A stretch of DNA of 64,000 bases, from positions 109,081,412-109,145,411 of the forward strand of contig NC_089823.1 in assembly GCF_035046505.1 (NCBI RefSeq), written 5' to 3'. Below, one piece after another: positions 12,035 to 24,229 of this stretch. Every line of letters begins with the position of its first letter. The first letter of the stretch is position 1. Under the pieces are notes generated by a model. It was not told where the DNA came from. It saw only the letters and a list, made by a program, of their open reading frames with translations, and searched no databases. This DNA is from Tiliqua scincoides. Lineage: Eukaryota > Chordata > Lepidosauria > Squamata > Scincidae. Both the position numbers and the translations under genes were made by a program.

Positions 12035-12545
12035 TGCCCAATCCTATCCAAGTTTGCCTGCATCAATGCAGCAACACCAGCACTGCTTGCGCTGCACCCT
12101 GAGGGGGAATTTTGCATGCTGGAAGTATCCACATTGTTAAAGGACATTTGTCCCCTTGCCCAGGAGAAAGCCTCAGCAGATGCAATGGAGCAACTCAGAC
12201 CTGTGCAGGATAAACAGTCCACTTTGTCTCATGTTGGTTGATCAGGCCTGGGAAGGGGGATAGAATACAGCGTGCACCACTGCTGCCAATCTGGCCCCCT
12301 CCCAGGCCCAATGAACCCATACCACCCCCTCGCTGCCCTTTACCTGCCACATTACACCCCTCTCACCTTCTTCCCCCCCTCCCCCAGCACCACACTGCTT
12401 GGCACAGAATGTACCACGTCTGGCATGAACTGGGTCTTCTGCAGCTGCTATGCCATCACAAAGTGCTTATGGCGCCTTTGCAAAGGCAAGTACCAGTGCA
12501 GCCCATGCTGTGCTGGTGTGGAAGCTGCTTAGGATTGTGCCATAA
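12035..12545 (+). mobile_element. Harbinger-type miniature, long type
   Basis: From GTGCCCAATCCTATCCAAGT to GCTGCTTAGGATTGTGCC. Contains GGACATTTGTCCCCTTGCCC (relative of the 180-bp type) and a C-rich core at 12,340-12,400. The family ends are clear; the middle is diverged. Confidence 0.65.
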
Positions 12546-12562
12546 AATACATAAAAGAGACA

Positions 12563-12588
12563 AAAATATGTTGTTGTTGTTGTTGTTG

Positions 12589-12653
<65 letters not shown>

Positions 12654-12755
12654 AGTATTTATATGCCGCTTTTCAACTAAAAGTTCACAAAGCGGTTTAC
12701 AGAGAAAAATCAAATAACTAAATGGCTCCCTGTCCCAAAAGGGCTCTAATTTCTC
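12563..12755 (-). mobile_element. L2-type 3' end with long (TTG)n(TTA)n tail
   Basis: A minus-strand tail: AGTATTTATATGCCGCTTTT preceded by about 80 bp of TTG/TTA repeats and followed by CAAAGCGGTTTACAGAG and CCCTGTCCCAAAAGGGCTC. This is the end of an L2 LINE or a SINE using its tail. The poly-leucine and poly-asparagine frames here are microsatellite shadows. Confidence 0.65.
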
Positions 12756-12984
12756 TAATGTTAAGAGAAATTAGGTAAAATAAGGAGTATCTGATAATTT
12801 GTGTAATTGATAACATAATTTAGACAGTCCTACTGAATACAGGTCTTTTATTATTATAGCATTCACGTTACCTGAAACAAAATTTTGAGGTCTTTAATTA
12901 ATTAAATTTCTTTTTTATCATAATACATACAATTCTACCTATCTTAGCAATTTTCTTTTGCTTTGAATATTGCATATATTTCAG

Positions 12985-13345
12985 CTCAGTCCTCTTTTCC
13001 ACTGGCCCAGAGTGCAGTGCCACCGGCTCAGCACATGCTGCATATATGGACCAGTCGGAGACCAGATATCATGCGCCCTTTGTCCCTTCAGACTTGTGCC
13101 AGCAAAACAAATAGAATAGGTCCAAGGAAACCCATTGTTGGTCATTGGGCTTATGGAGTGGTAGGGGAAAATATTTTCCCTTTCCTCTCCCAATTAGACC
13201 CCCCCCCCCTTAGCAGTCTGTTTTGGCACATTGCATGCTATGATGTGGAAAAACGCAGAATTGGCTTGCTTAGGCCTGCTCGGTTTCCGCAAGGTGGCTG
13301 TATCCTTGACCCCAAGTCTCTTGAGCCCATGCCCTAGGAATGTAG
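12985..13345 (+). mobile_element. Worn Harbinger-type miniature fragment
   Basis: Keeps GCACATGCTGCATA, GACTTGTGCCAGCAAAACAA, AAGGAAACCCATTGTTGG and a GGGGAAAATATTTTCCCTTT block corresponding to GGGGAAGAGTTTTCCCTT in other copies. Ends not clear. Confidence 0.45.
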
Positions 13346-14445
13346 TTCCCAAAATTAACTGCAGTCAAGCAAGAGGTAGGTAATTTAACACTGTCTTGAT
13401 CGAGAATCTCATGGATTCCCATGGACAGAATTTTTCCCCATTCCCATTCTTATTATCAAAGCAGATGTGAAGCAAATTGTCTCACATCTCTCATTTCCAG
13501 ACAGAAGTCTGTATTCATGAATCATTTAACTCAAACCAAATAATATTAGCTTGGTGAATTCCATCATTAATAATAATTCAAGTTTTGCTGTGGTAGGATA
13601 ACTAAGGATGCATTGACTACCTTCTTATTGCCACGTGTGTGTGTGTGTGTTTTTAAACCACAAATATTTCTTTCACCATCCCTCAAATACTAAAATGTTA
13701 ACAAGAATCCAGTCTGAATTGTTTGAAATGAAAATAAATAAGAACGTGTCATATTTTCTTAGGCTGATGAGCATCACTGAAACCAATGCGTTATTAAAAT
13801 GGAATTGAATCTCAGTAGGTGTGTCTTTAGGAAGATGTGTAGGGGGAGATCATATGAAAAGAAAGTAATAGCTCCAAGCCATTATGTTTAAAGAAGCACT
13901 ACTTTTTAGACCTGGGTTTGCAGCAAGGAATACAAATGTAAGGGAACCATAATACTAATTTAACAGTTCAATTCATTTGACAGTGGTTTGCTGTTCTAGC
14001 CTGTACACAGTCCTCAGAAAGCAAGTGCATGAGGATAATTTAAAGGCTTCATGATAGATTTTTGAAGAATGCTATTTCGGCAAAGAACATATTGTTACAG
14101 CACCTGGAGAGCTTTCAGGAAACATTCATACTACTCACATGACGAGTACTATCTGTCAGCCATATATATAAATGACTGACAAAAATGGCTGACAAAATGG
14201 CTGAATTTTGTATGTATAAAATTACACAGAAAAATGAAGACTGGAAGGAAGAAACAGTGTCTGGAATCTACTGCCTGAATCTGCTACTTCATGCTGATTT
14301 GTGGTAAGATCAGTCCTAAGCTGGAGCTGAGCCCTCAGTTGGTGCTGTGTGTCTCCTTTTCTCCATAGGAAAGCCTCCTATATGAAGAAAGGGGACACAT
14401 AGCCCTGAAGTGGGAATTAAATAACTAGATTGTTTGATCCAGTCA
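13346..14445. other. No gene seen
   Basis: AT-rich DNA, a short TG run at 13,637-13,650, no repeat family or splice-flanked frame recognised. Confidence 0.35.
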
Positions 14446-14449
14446 ATGT

Positions 14450-14730
14450 TCCTCTTCCCATCTCAAGGTCTCCTCCAGGTGACGCCGGGCCAGCAACCCA
14501 CTCGACAGGCCTCTGCAGGTCTCAGAATGGCCTGCAGAAGCCTCTGAAAGCCACTTCCAGTTTTTGGAAATCTACTTCCTGCTTGCTTCCTAAAACCAGA
14601 AGTGATTTTTGGAGGCTTCTGCAGGCCATTTGTGGCCTGTGGAGGCCCGCAGAGTGGGTCAACAGCTAGGTGCAACCCAGAGAAGGTCTCTGGGACCACT
14701 CCCAGCAGCACAGGGAACTTTGGGGACACC
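14450..14730. mobile_element. Fold-back element, Tigger-like interior
   Basis: CCTGCAGAAGCCTCTGAAAG and CTTCCAGTTTTTGG on the left are mirrored by CCAGAAGTGATTTTTGG and GGAGGCTTCTGCAGG on the right. The CACTTCC..TTTT wording also occurs inside the Tigger miniature at 55.18 kb. Outer ends not identified. Confidence 0.45.
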
Positions 14731-15014
14731 TGCCTTAAAACAGTAAAGAATGTTGGTGAACTTTAGAACGAATGTGGCTTTCATTCTTATTGGCCATTTT
14801 TTTCAATTAAACATTTGTGGGGGGAAAAATTAAGAGAAATAAATAACTTTCTCTACAATTGTTGCCCCCCAAATCTGACCTACCATATGAAGAAATGAAG
14901 GCACACAGTCATGGAAATGAAATGTGATGTGTGACTTGGATATAACCATCAATATAAGTGACGATGAAAGTAAACATAGGTTTATTTCAGAGAAGAAAAT
15001 GACTTGCGCATTCA

Positions 15015-15161
15015 GGGCCCGGTCCAACTTTCCAGGGCCAATGCAGCCCCAAGTTAAGATAGTTGAGGAGCTCTCCATGACTGTTCCTCTACCACAGGAT
15101 GCAGCACACGCCCTATTGACATGACTACAATGACACTGGAAAGTTGGATAGGATTGGGCTC
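15015..15161 (+). mobile_element. Harbinger-type miniature with TCA duplication
   Basis: GGGCCCGGTCCAACTTTCCA at the left and GGAAAGTTGGATAGGATTGG GCTC at the right, flanked on both sides by TCA. Interior GCAGCCCCAAGTTAAGATAG and GGATGCAGCACACGCCC place it with the 180-bp type. Confidence 0.7.
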
Positions 15162-16104
15162 TCATTCACTGAACTTTGAGGTTTTTGTTTTCAAGCCACT
15201 CCACCATACTTAGAATGCATACATATCTTCTTCATCCTTAGAATGTTATATGTGTGTTCCCCTGAGAGGCTGGTAAATGCAGGTTCCCCCCCCCCCCCAC
15301 AGAGTAATTAACAGCTCCAAAGGGGGAATTCAAATTTAGAGAATGGCACAAGGAGAAATGGCCAACCCTTGCTTTGCAGTCCCAATCTGAGGTCAAACCC
15401 CCATGGCTGCTATTTGTTTGATCCTTAAGAGAAAACTGACTGAGATCAGTACAAGAAAGTTGCATCTTGATATTGTTTATATTATTATGTTTCATACTCA
15501 GAATGTATGGAACATAACAATTATCGTCTGAAGGAAATACATCTTCTCAGGACACTTTAGTAGCAGTGCTACATCCAGAGAAAAAAAAGAGTGAAATACT
15601 TGACTGCCAGGTAGTTCTCTTCTTTTTGGACTTCAACTCCCATTTGTTCCAAGCAATTCTGTATAGATGAGTGGGTGTATTTTCATAATTAGGAAAACTT
15701 AATATTAAATAATTCCTCCCACCCAAAGACTGCATCAATATGTACGCCCACTGCACTTTCTGCCTCTCTAGTTTTCGGAACCTCACACAAAGCCTTGACT
15801 GAAGGTGGCAGGTATTAATAGAAAGTCATTTCACACCAGCCCACCCTTACATAAGCACATATATTTTAAACTGACTTCAAAAAAGGCATATTTTGAAGCA
15901 TAAATTGTCAACCTTTACAGAGAAGTCTGAGTCCTGATGCACTGAACAGCTCCAGTCCTTCACTGTTTATAATACCCAAATACCAGAGCAAAGGTTAAAA
16001 CCTTTCTGAGATGTGTGGCTGTCTAACCAGATTTTTCGCCTACTTCAGACTGACCAAGTGGGTTGGTTGTACTTTAGCCTGGTAGTCACAACTGGCAAGT
16101 AGGT
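15162..16104. other. No gene seen
   Basis: Spacer with a C-tract near 15,287-15,298 and no recognisable exon or repeat. Confidence 0.35.
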
Positions 16105-16660
16105 GTGCGTTGGCCCTTAGGATTGAGGATCAATGTGCATCCTGAGGAAGTGGAGTGGGCAAAGGGGGCAGAATTGGTCCCTAGAGACATCTTGGCTCAG
16201 GGATACTCTCTAGGAATCCCTTGTCCATTGATTACCATGCTGCTGCCGGAGCCAGGAAAGACCACTGGGTGGTTGAGTGGTGTTTCAGGATGGGGGGAGG
16301 GTGTGGGAAGGGTATGGGGAGGATGGAATTGTGCAGGGGGAGGGGAGGATTGGGCCGAAGTGGGGGGTAGGACCAAAGGAGGAGGCCTCCACTGGATCCT
16401 ATGCTCCGTGTTGGGCTTTCAGCCTATGGTCCGGGTAGAGCTGTAAAGCCCAACATGGAGTTCCTCCAGTTTGCGCTAACAAAATAGCCAGCGCAAACTG
16501 GAGGAGACCCATTGCAGGGCCTGTGACCTTACCCAGGTAAAGGGACCTTTCCCCCTGAGGAGACTCAGGCGGCTGCCACAGAACCTGAAGGATGCAGTGG
16601 TAGCCATTTCAATGCCCCTACTTCTCTAAGCGTCGGGCAGCTTAGCATTGGGCTGCCTGT
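16105..16660 (+). mobile_element. Long Harbinger-type miniature
   Basis: G-rich core at 16,280-16,385, then CAAACTGGAGGAGACCCATT, GGTAAAGGGACCTTTCCCCC and the end GGCAGCTTAGCATTGGGCTG. The same closing block (GGCAGCTCAGGATTGGGCTG) ends the copy at 57.65-57.96 kb. Confidence 0.6.
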
Positions 16661-18187
16661 CTGGACTGACTTGCTTCATTTTTTTCAGTGATGCTTACTG
16701 TTGAATCCTCACTAACATTCTTTGGAAACCACCCAACAATGACACATGCCAACTACCAGTTCTACTACGTGTCCCATAAGATTTTTGCAATATCAGTTTC
16801 ATAGCAATCTTACTGCACTGCTTCATATTATGAGGAATTAGTTTAGCAGCAAGTATGAAGTCTGGAATTTTATTTCTTTGTAAAAGAGGAAAGACACCTC
16901 AAGTAATCAGGACTCTAGCCAGCCGAAATATGATGTGGTTTCTTTTCTGCACACTGGAAGCAAATGAGATTACTCACCCTTTTGAGCTAATCAGCATAAT
17001 TCTAATTACCACACAGGCACATTTTGAGCGACTTCTATAAAAGTTTTGCAGAGAAATAAAGTGCCTTCGAGAGAAAGGCAAGATGATATTCTAAATGTCC
17101 AATTCTGCTTTCTAACCATCACAAAACACATGTACTGGATTATCAGGTCCCGCACTAGCTCCTTACCTTTATGTAAACATGGTAATATTATTATTTTAAA
17201 AGTTTATCTTGCTGTAGGCTACAGCAGATGCAGCACAGCTTTCCCTTGGCCCTCGGCAAGCCTAGTCATCAAAAACTTTATACATAATATCCTGTCTGTT
17301 GCATTACCCTCATTATGTATGGTAATCCTCATAATCATGCAAAACAGGCTTATGAATATAAACAAGCAATAAATGTGGCCAAACTGTAAGTTAATATAGC
17401 TATTTGTACAGATGTATAGATGGAGCAATAGGTTGATCCTTCATGACTTCTGACAGTTCATAACCTGCAAATTTCTAGGGAACCATCTACTCGCATAGAG
17501 TTATTCCTATAATTTTGCATATAAGGGACGGGGAGATGGAGAAGGGATGTTCAAACAACACCTCTCATGAGATCCTTCTTGAGTTTTGTTTTGCTAGACT
17601 TGTCCACACTCTTTTGGTTTCTCTCGAAGTTCCTCAGATGTTTTGCCTGAGGAGGAACCTAGTAATTCACCTTGAAGTTCTCACTAGACGAAATCCGTCG
17701 AGAATCTAGTAGTGTTGCAAACTGTCAGTTATTGAAACCTTCTGTATTTTTTTCTCTTTTTTATATGATAATGTGCCCATGGACAAAGTGTCAAATTCAC
17801 TTCAAATGTTGCCTTAGGTACAGTTTTCATGGCAAACTTAAAGGAGAAAGAAAACAAGGAAGACTATTAGTGGCTCTGACATTAGCACCTCTGCCTGCTG
17901 CTTCTTGGATACACTGCTAATTCCTTGCCATAGCCTCAAGATTAGCTTTTGGAATATTTTCAGTGGCCTGAAAAACCTCATGTCTTCAGTTTAATGCGTA
18001 GAGTCAACATGTATATTATCACCTTGGTGCACTGCAGCCGATATTGGAAATCATCATTCATTGACTAAAAGCCATGGCTGCCAAACTCTGAGAGGGTTAA
18101 GAAAACAGATTGTCAGACATTATTTCTTTTTGTGACTGTGACTGGTGGGTCCACCTGCCAGTTGGTTCCCACAATCCTTATCTAAGG
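16661..18187. other. Unique DNA, no gene
   Basis: Bases 16,920-17,050 contain GAGCTAATCAGCATAATTCT AATTACC, an enhancer-like cluster of homeodomain-type words. The remaining frames are short and unremarkable. Confidence 0.3.
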
Positions 18188-18330
18188 GTCCAATGCTATC
18201 CAACTTTCCAGTACTGATGCAGCCAATGAGATGTGCTATATTTTTGCACTGGGGGGGGGGGGGTTTGCAGACACTGAGGCCCCTTCAGGATAAGGAAATG
18301 TTTGCTCCATTATCTTAGGACTGAATTGCC
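18188..18330 (+). mobile_element. Harbinger-type miniature, 180-bp type, 3' truncated
   Basis: TAA then GGGTCCAATGCTATCCAACT TTCCAGTACTGATGCAGCC, a G-tract at 18,249-18,263, then GACACTGAGGCCCCTTCAGG and AATGTTTGCTCCATTATC. The right end is lost. Confidence 0.6.
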
Positions 18331-18899
18331 TGTAGATACTCACGCATAGCACATAAAATTTTTGCCAAGTAATCAAGTTCCAATTATCACTTTGCCTTAT
18401 CTCCGGGTCAATCAGAGGGCAGAGCCTTTCAACTCTGAAAAGTTTCCTTTCTCCACTCAGCTCAGGCAGACACCTTGTAAGTTTCTGTAGCAACTTTCCT
18501 GGGACATTCCAGCCAAAGTTAACCTTTTATTCGCCTCCGTTCCCTTTTGCTGCTGCAACCTGATTCCTTTCTACAAATGCATGCATTTGGCAGTCTTTTT
18601 TTTTTCATCATCAGAATGGGATCCTCCTTTCCATTTGAAGCAAAGTCAAAAGTCAGTTTCTCTTTTTATCTGTTTGAAGAACAGAAGTCTCTGCCTTTGC
18701 ACTGTTTTGCACCAGAAGTGTGCTGAGAAATTCTGGGTGATTGATCACTTTCCATATTATGTTCCAGCTTTTTTACTGTGCTGGTTTTCAATCACTGGTT
18801 CATACATGACTTGATGACCAAAAACTAGCTATTGGTGGGGCTTTCACAGCCAACTAGCTACCTCCCTTTCTGCCTTGGTGGCCTTGCAAGCCATTTTGG

Positions 18900-19000
18900 A
18901 GCATGACCTGCATTATGCCATTCTTTTTCAAGTACCCCTAAAGGTCCTGTTGAGTGACCCTGGGGGTACATGAATCCCAGGTTGGGAACCACTGTTTTAC
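18900..19000 (-). mobile_element. hAT-type end fragment
   Basis: GACCCTGGGGGTACATGAAT CCCAGGTTGGGAACCACTG is the reverse complement of the common hAT start CAGTGGTTCCCAACCTGGG. No matching opposite end nearby. Confidence 0.5.
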
Positions 19001-19090
19001 TGGTATGTTGTTTACAGTGCACTTACTCTGATAGTGCTTACAAAAAGGTGGTGAAGACCAGAATTTAAAAAGAATAAAAATGCATCTTAT

Positions 19091-19165
19091 AATAGTAGTA
19101 GTAGTAACTTTATTGTCATTGTGCTACAGCACAACAAAATTTATGCACCTTTGAGATACAAGCAT
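19091..19165 (-). mobile_element. Retroelement 3' tail
   Basis: (TAG)n followed by TAACTTTATTGTCATTGTGC and ACAACAAAATTTATGCACC. On the minus strand it ends in a simple repeat after AATAAAGTTA, a poly(A)-signal-like word. A short LINE 3' end of unknown family, abutting the GC-rich relic to its right. Confidence 0.4.
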
Positions 19166-19861
19166 CTTTTCCCTGTTCTCCCCGCATGGCAAGGGCGATG
19201 CACAGGTCACTGGGGGGAGGCAGGGCTTCCCAGTTGGCACGCGGGGTGCGGCAATCCACCACTGTGGCTTTTCCTCCGTCCTCCCTCACGGCAAAGGTGA
19301 TGCGTGGGTTGCTGGGGGGCAGCGGGGTTCTGCAGCCCCCACCTCATGCTGGGACTGGGGGTGCCAGATTGGCCTTTGCTGGGGGTCCTCCAAGAGGGCC
19401 TCCTGGGAGGAGATCTTAGGCTCTGGTACTGGGGCGCTCCTCAGCCCCCCCATGCTTGTACCCTCCCCTGCTCCGCAGCCCCCCTCATGCTGGTGCCCTT
19501 CCCCCCCGGCAGGGGGCCGCTTTGGCTTCTGTGGTGGTCTATCGTATGGGGCTTCATGGCATCGCCCATTAGCATGCTGTGACCAGTGTCTGCCTGGCTG
19601 CTGCCGGGTTTGAACGGCACTGAGGGAGTGCCTTGAGGGAGGGCATGGGGTTGCCCTGCCAGTAGTTGTGGTAGGGCCTGCCGGGAGGCTTGTAACCTTG
19701 CTGGGCCAGTGGCTGATTCGTGAACCCAGCGGGGTGTCCACATGGGGGTTCGCATGTACACTAACCAGCTGTCTTCTGCACTTTTCTTTCAGGTTAGCCC
19801 CTTGTTCCCATCTCCTTTCAGTTTTGCACCTTATTTCCTTTGTTTCAGTCTCTCCCTATCA

Positions 19862-20172
19862 CCATGCGTAGGTCTCAGCGAAGGACTGGCCGCAAGGCTC
19901 CCGCTGCCACTGTTCCTGCGGAGAGAACTGAGGCTCACACAGCCAAGCTGGTGATCCCTCCGGCGGTGCTGAGCGGCATCTCTGCGCGGGTGTCCACTTT
20001 GCACAGGGAGAGGCTGCCTCGGACAGGTGCTCCCTGCGTGGGGAGTGCTACCCCACCGGAGAAGCGCTCATGCCCCTCCCAGCCTGATGTCTTGCAAGCA
20101 ATTTTGGATAAGCTGACAGCATTGGAGAACGGCAGACCCTTAGCAGTATCGGTGCGGGAGGTTGCTGCGTGA
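19862..20172 (+). pseudogene. Gag-like remnant of the fossil retroelement
   Basis: Frame beginning MRRSQRRTGRKAPAATVP: a basic N-terminus, then a proline- and alanine-rich segment and a possible short helix (DVLQAILDKLTALEN) near the end. This composition is common in retroelement gag-like first proteins, but no zinc knuckle is visible. It belongs to the relic spanning 19.18-24.33 kb and is not functional. Confidence 0.35.
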
Positions 20173-21739
20173 CCACTCCCAGGGGCAGTATCGGGCATGG
20201 AACAGGAGTGTCCAGAGGCATCCTCAGACAATGCCCCAGCAGCACCTCTGGTTGAAGTTGTATGCACTCCAGAGCGCCCAGTTAACCCCCAGGCCACCAT
20301 GGGTGAGTTCACTAGGAGCAATTGTTCACAAGCACATGCCTGCAGTCCCTGCAGTGCAAAGTATGCAGTCCCCACACACCTTAGGGTGGAGTTGGCCCCG
20401 ATCTGGCCCCTGAGGGTGAGCATGAGATAGCTGCAGAGGATGCACTGCCTCCGCCAGCAGCCAGGAAGGGGAGCAGCACCAATTAGATTTCCCACTTTTT
20501 TACTTCATTGGTTGAAGCCTGTGACCTAACAGCGGTCACCAATAAATTAATGTAGCAGTGTAGTTGCTAGTTTCTTGACCTGGGCCAAAGGTATTTTGTT
20601 AGTTCTGTAAGTTCCAAGTTGCAACCAGCATTGGGACTCTGCAAGTGTGTGGGGAGAGCATCACTTCTCTAGGCATTTGGAAATGAACAGGCAGACATTT
20701 TTTGCCTGGAATGTCTCTTGCATAAATAATAAGAGAGCTGAGGTCCTTCCCCCTTTTAGGAAGAGCATCCTGGCAGCTGGCTCAGGAGGTACGCCAGGAC
20801 TCTGAGCCCAGTCCCCTGAGACCTTGGCTCAACATTGACCAGTATGCTAACTGGGCATGGGTGGCTTAACCTTGCAGATCCAGCTGCCTGATTAAGACAC
20901 GCAGGTTCAGCAGATTTTGCAGGTCAGCCCCCTTCCCAAAGGAAGGTTCCTCCCCTTTTCTCTCACGCCTCCGCTACTGGTGCTAGAATAAAGGCCTTTC
21001 AGTTGGGCCCAGGAGCATTTGCATAGCTGTCATTTCTGTTTATGTCAGGAGCATTAAGGCGGCTGGATTACACTGGAGACTGGCAGAATATTGAAGATAC
21101 TGGCGGGTTTTAGTAGAACCGCCTTTGTAGTTGCTGATTGGCACAAGCCAACTACCCCAGCATCATGCGCGGCGATTAACATGGACTTGCATACATTGCC
21201 CCTTTGGCTCGTGAGGCTTCACTGTGCAGGCCAGTAGCTTGGTATCTCAACAGGGCGCATTCTCCCCCCCCCCAGGAGATGCTTGCCAACTCCAGGTTTG
21301 CATCCCCCCTAACAAGCATTGTGGCATGAGGATTGCAGGTTGAGTCTTAACACAACATACTGGCGCCTGCAGATGGATGAGACTGACCAGAAAGGGCATG
21401 GACAATGGTGCGGTGGTGGCTCCCCTAACTGACACATCTGCCCAGCTTGCACGATGTCCAACCACCTGCACCTGTCTCCTCCCAGGGAGGGCCCCCCCTT
21501 GTTTATGCAGGCACCTGAACTCCTCCCTGTTAATACTTCATCAGTTTCAGATGATATTTAGGGGCATATGGGGAGCCCCTGGCCATCTCGGGTTGCTTAC
21601 AGCCTGCACTCCATCCATATGGGAGCCACTTTGAAGCTGCCAGGCCAGGCTTTAGCTCACATGGAACTGAGAGGAGTGGAGGGGGCACTCCATTTCATTT
21701 AGTACTATGTTCTCCCTGTGCATCAGCAGGTGCAGTTGA

Positions 21740-23170
21740 CAACTCACTTAGTGGGCAGGTTACCCCTGCTCCTTGAGAGGGGAGGTATGTTCCGTACCAC
21801 CCCGCTTGATTGGTGTACCGCCCCTACTCCTTGAGAGAAGAGTGGTGTTCCATTACCAACCTGCTTAACAGGCATGCTATCCCTTCTCCTTAGGAGACAG
21901 TGTTGATCCATTACCAGCCTGCCTACTAGGTGCGCTTCCCCGACTCCTGGGTGTTCTGTCAACAATGCACTTATCAGGAGTACGGCCCCTACTCCTTTCA
22001 GAGAAGGGGGGTGCTACTTTGCCAACCCACTTAGTGGGCATAATGCCCCTACGCCTTTGGATGAGGGGAGGAGGTGCTGTTAACCTGCTTAGTGGGATTG
22101 TGGCTCCTTAGAGAGGGGTGATGTTCGGTTAACAGCCCACTGAATGGGTGCACTGCCCCTACTCCTTGGGGAGGGGCGATGTTTGGTTACAAATCTGCTT
22201 AACGGGATCGTGGCCCTTCTCCTTGGGTGGGAGGATGTTCCATCAACAACCCGCTTAACGGGCATGCTGCCCCACTGCTTTAGGGGTGCTGTTGTCCTAA
22301 CCCGCGTGCTATCCCTGCTCCAGTGGGAGAGGGGTGATGATCTGGTAACAACCTGTTGGCAGGTACGCTGCCCTGTTCCTTTGAGAGCAGGGAGATGTTG
22401 TTGCCAACCCACTTAATGGGTGAGCGACCGCTTCTCCAGTGGGGGAGGGGTGAGGTTCTGTCGGCAACCTGCTTGGGGGGGCTGCCCCTACTCCTTTGAA
22501 AGATCGGTTACACTGTTACCAACCTGCTTAACAGGCATTGTTACCTACCTGTTTAATGGGCGTGCTGTCACTGCTCAAGGAGGAGAGGGGCGATGGGCTG
22601 TCAACAACCTGCTAACAGGTACGCAACCCCTATTCCTTTGTAGAGAGGGAATGCCACCAACTCACCAGCGGTCCCTGCGCTTGTGAAATAGGGATGATGT
22701 TCTGTTGAAAACCTGCATAGCTGCCTCTACTCCTTTAAGAAAGGGGTGATGTTTTTTCCAACCTGCTTAACTGGTGTGTTGACCCCTCTCTGGTGGGGGA
22801 GGGGTGATGTTCTGTTGGCAACCTGCTTAATGGGTCTGCTGCCCCTATTCCTTTGAAAGGGAGGTGATGTCGTTACCACCCCGCTTAATGGGTGTACTGC
22901 CCCTACTCCAGGGGGTGAGGACCGATGTTCTGTTAACAACCCGCTTAATGGGAATGTGGCCCCTTTCTCCTTTCGGGGAAGGGCAACATTTTGCTTATGA
23001 TCCACTTAGCGAGTGGCACCCCCTACTCCTTGGAGAGGAGGCGGTTCCATTACCAACCCACTTGTGGGTGTGCCACCCCTGCTCTTTGGACTGAGGGTGA
23101 TGAGGCTTTGGCCATTTCAGGGGCTGGTTGGCCCCGGTGGTTAATAACCTGCTGTGTGGGCGTGCTGCCC
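21740..23170 (+). repeat. Minisatellite, 58-60 bp unit, about 25 copies
   Basis: Units repeat the words AACCTGCTTAATGGGYGTGC, TGCCCCTACTCCTTTGAGAG and GGGGTGATGTTCTGTTA. Unit starts fall near 21,742, 21,800, 21,858, 21,917, 21,965, 22,023 and 22,082, so the period is mostly 58-59 bp with some short units. Copies differ from one another at many sites, so the array is old or was imperfectly amplified. It sits inside the fossil retroelement between the gag-like and SGNH-like parts. Confidence 0.8.
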
Positions 23171-23359
23171 CTGCTCTCTCGAGGGAAGGGTGAGGAGGCT
23201 TCTGCCATTTCAGGGGGACCAGCAGGCTCTGGATCCTAGTTGGGGTCCTAGTTCCCTCCTTGCCAACCTGCGGGCTTTCATTGGTTGATGCAATGCAGTC
23301 TAACCTGATTTGCTTGGGATAACTTCTCTTCTTTCACCCTCTGCAGGATGCTGTGTTAA

Positions 23360-23870
23360 CGCAGTCCACATTTTCATCTGTGGCCACTCCAATGTCTTTT
23401 GGGCCCACAAGGGGCGGCCACTAGCGGTTAGACCCCCCATGCAGGTCAGCTGGTCAGCCAGGTGTAGGGGCGATTGAGCCAGCTGCTGTCCATGATGGCG
23501 GAGTTGAAGAACTGCCCCCCACATGTGGTAGTTGTGATCCAAATCAGTGGAAACAATTGGGGCGGGAGGTCCAATCTTTCGCTGGGGCTCAGAGTGTGTG
23601 AAGTTTGCCACTCTTCAAGGGTGGCTGCCCGGCACTACTTTGGTTGGACTTCCTGCAGCCTTGTGTGTGGCATAGGGACTACTGCTGCCCCAGGAAGAAG
23701 GTCACCAGGGAGATTGGCCTGTTTGTCTCAGGAATGGGCAGCCAGGTTATCATGCAGCCTGCAATTGACTTTTCTCTGCCATCTTTCTACAAGGGGGATG
23801 GGGTTCACATGTCAGAGGGGAGTGCAGTCATCTGTATGGGAGACCTGCAGGGTGGCCTTTGGGCGCTCTT
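23360..23870 (+). pseudogene. SGNH-hydrolase-like remnant in the fossil retroelement
   Basis: Three family landmarks appear in order: an ICGHSNVFWAH stretch near 23.37 kb (the GxS-type block I, with a histidine before the serine), a VVIQISGNNWG stretch near 23.53 kb (compare the GxND block III), and YKGDGVHMSEG near 23.80 kb (the DxxH block V). Such a domain is known from some vertebrate Ngaro-type elements and a few LINEs. The relic is broken; its original role is thought to be esterase-like but is unproven. Confidence 0.5.
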
Positions 23871-24229
23871 CCCGTTTGGGAGTGAGGGAGTCAAGCGCTA
23901 GGCTGACCCCTCCTGGTGGCAGGTCATGCGGGTTAGGAGGCGTGAAATGGACTTTGGTGTGCACCTTCAGGCGGCATAGGCAGGGCAGAACCCAATTGCA
24001 GTCCTCAGGAGCTTGGCGGCATGAGGACATAGACGGGGTCGTGGGGTCCGCCTCAGAGGCTCAGCGGCTGCCTTCCCCTTAAGGGTCAGACCTGAATGAG
24101 CTGCGCTGCCTAAGAATGTGACGTGGCTTGGAGTCAGGTGCATGCCAGACTGGGGGCAGATGTGCTCTGGTACCGCCCAGAGGTCCCGCCTCCACACCAC
24201 AGGGGGCTTCGTTGCTTGGGATGCTGCAG

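Noticed and set aside
12456-12717. Poly-leucine / poly-asparagine reading frames
   Set aside because: They translate the (TTG)n(TTA)n microsatellite tail of a minus-strand L2-type element; not a gene.
21740-23170. CRISPR-like array
   Set aside because: Units are contiguous with no unique spacers of constant size, the repeats are diverged, and the genome is vertebrate.
23474-24082. A 202-codon frame over the hydrolase-like region
   Set aside because: Overlaps another frame carrying a different part of the hydrolase motifs; a relic of a broken retroelement, not a host gene.
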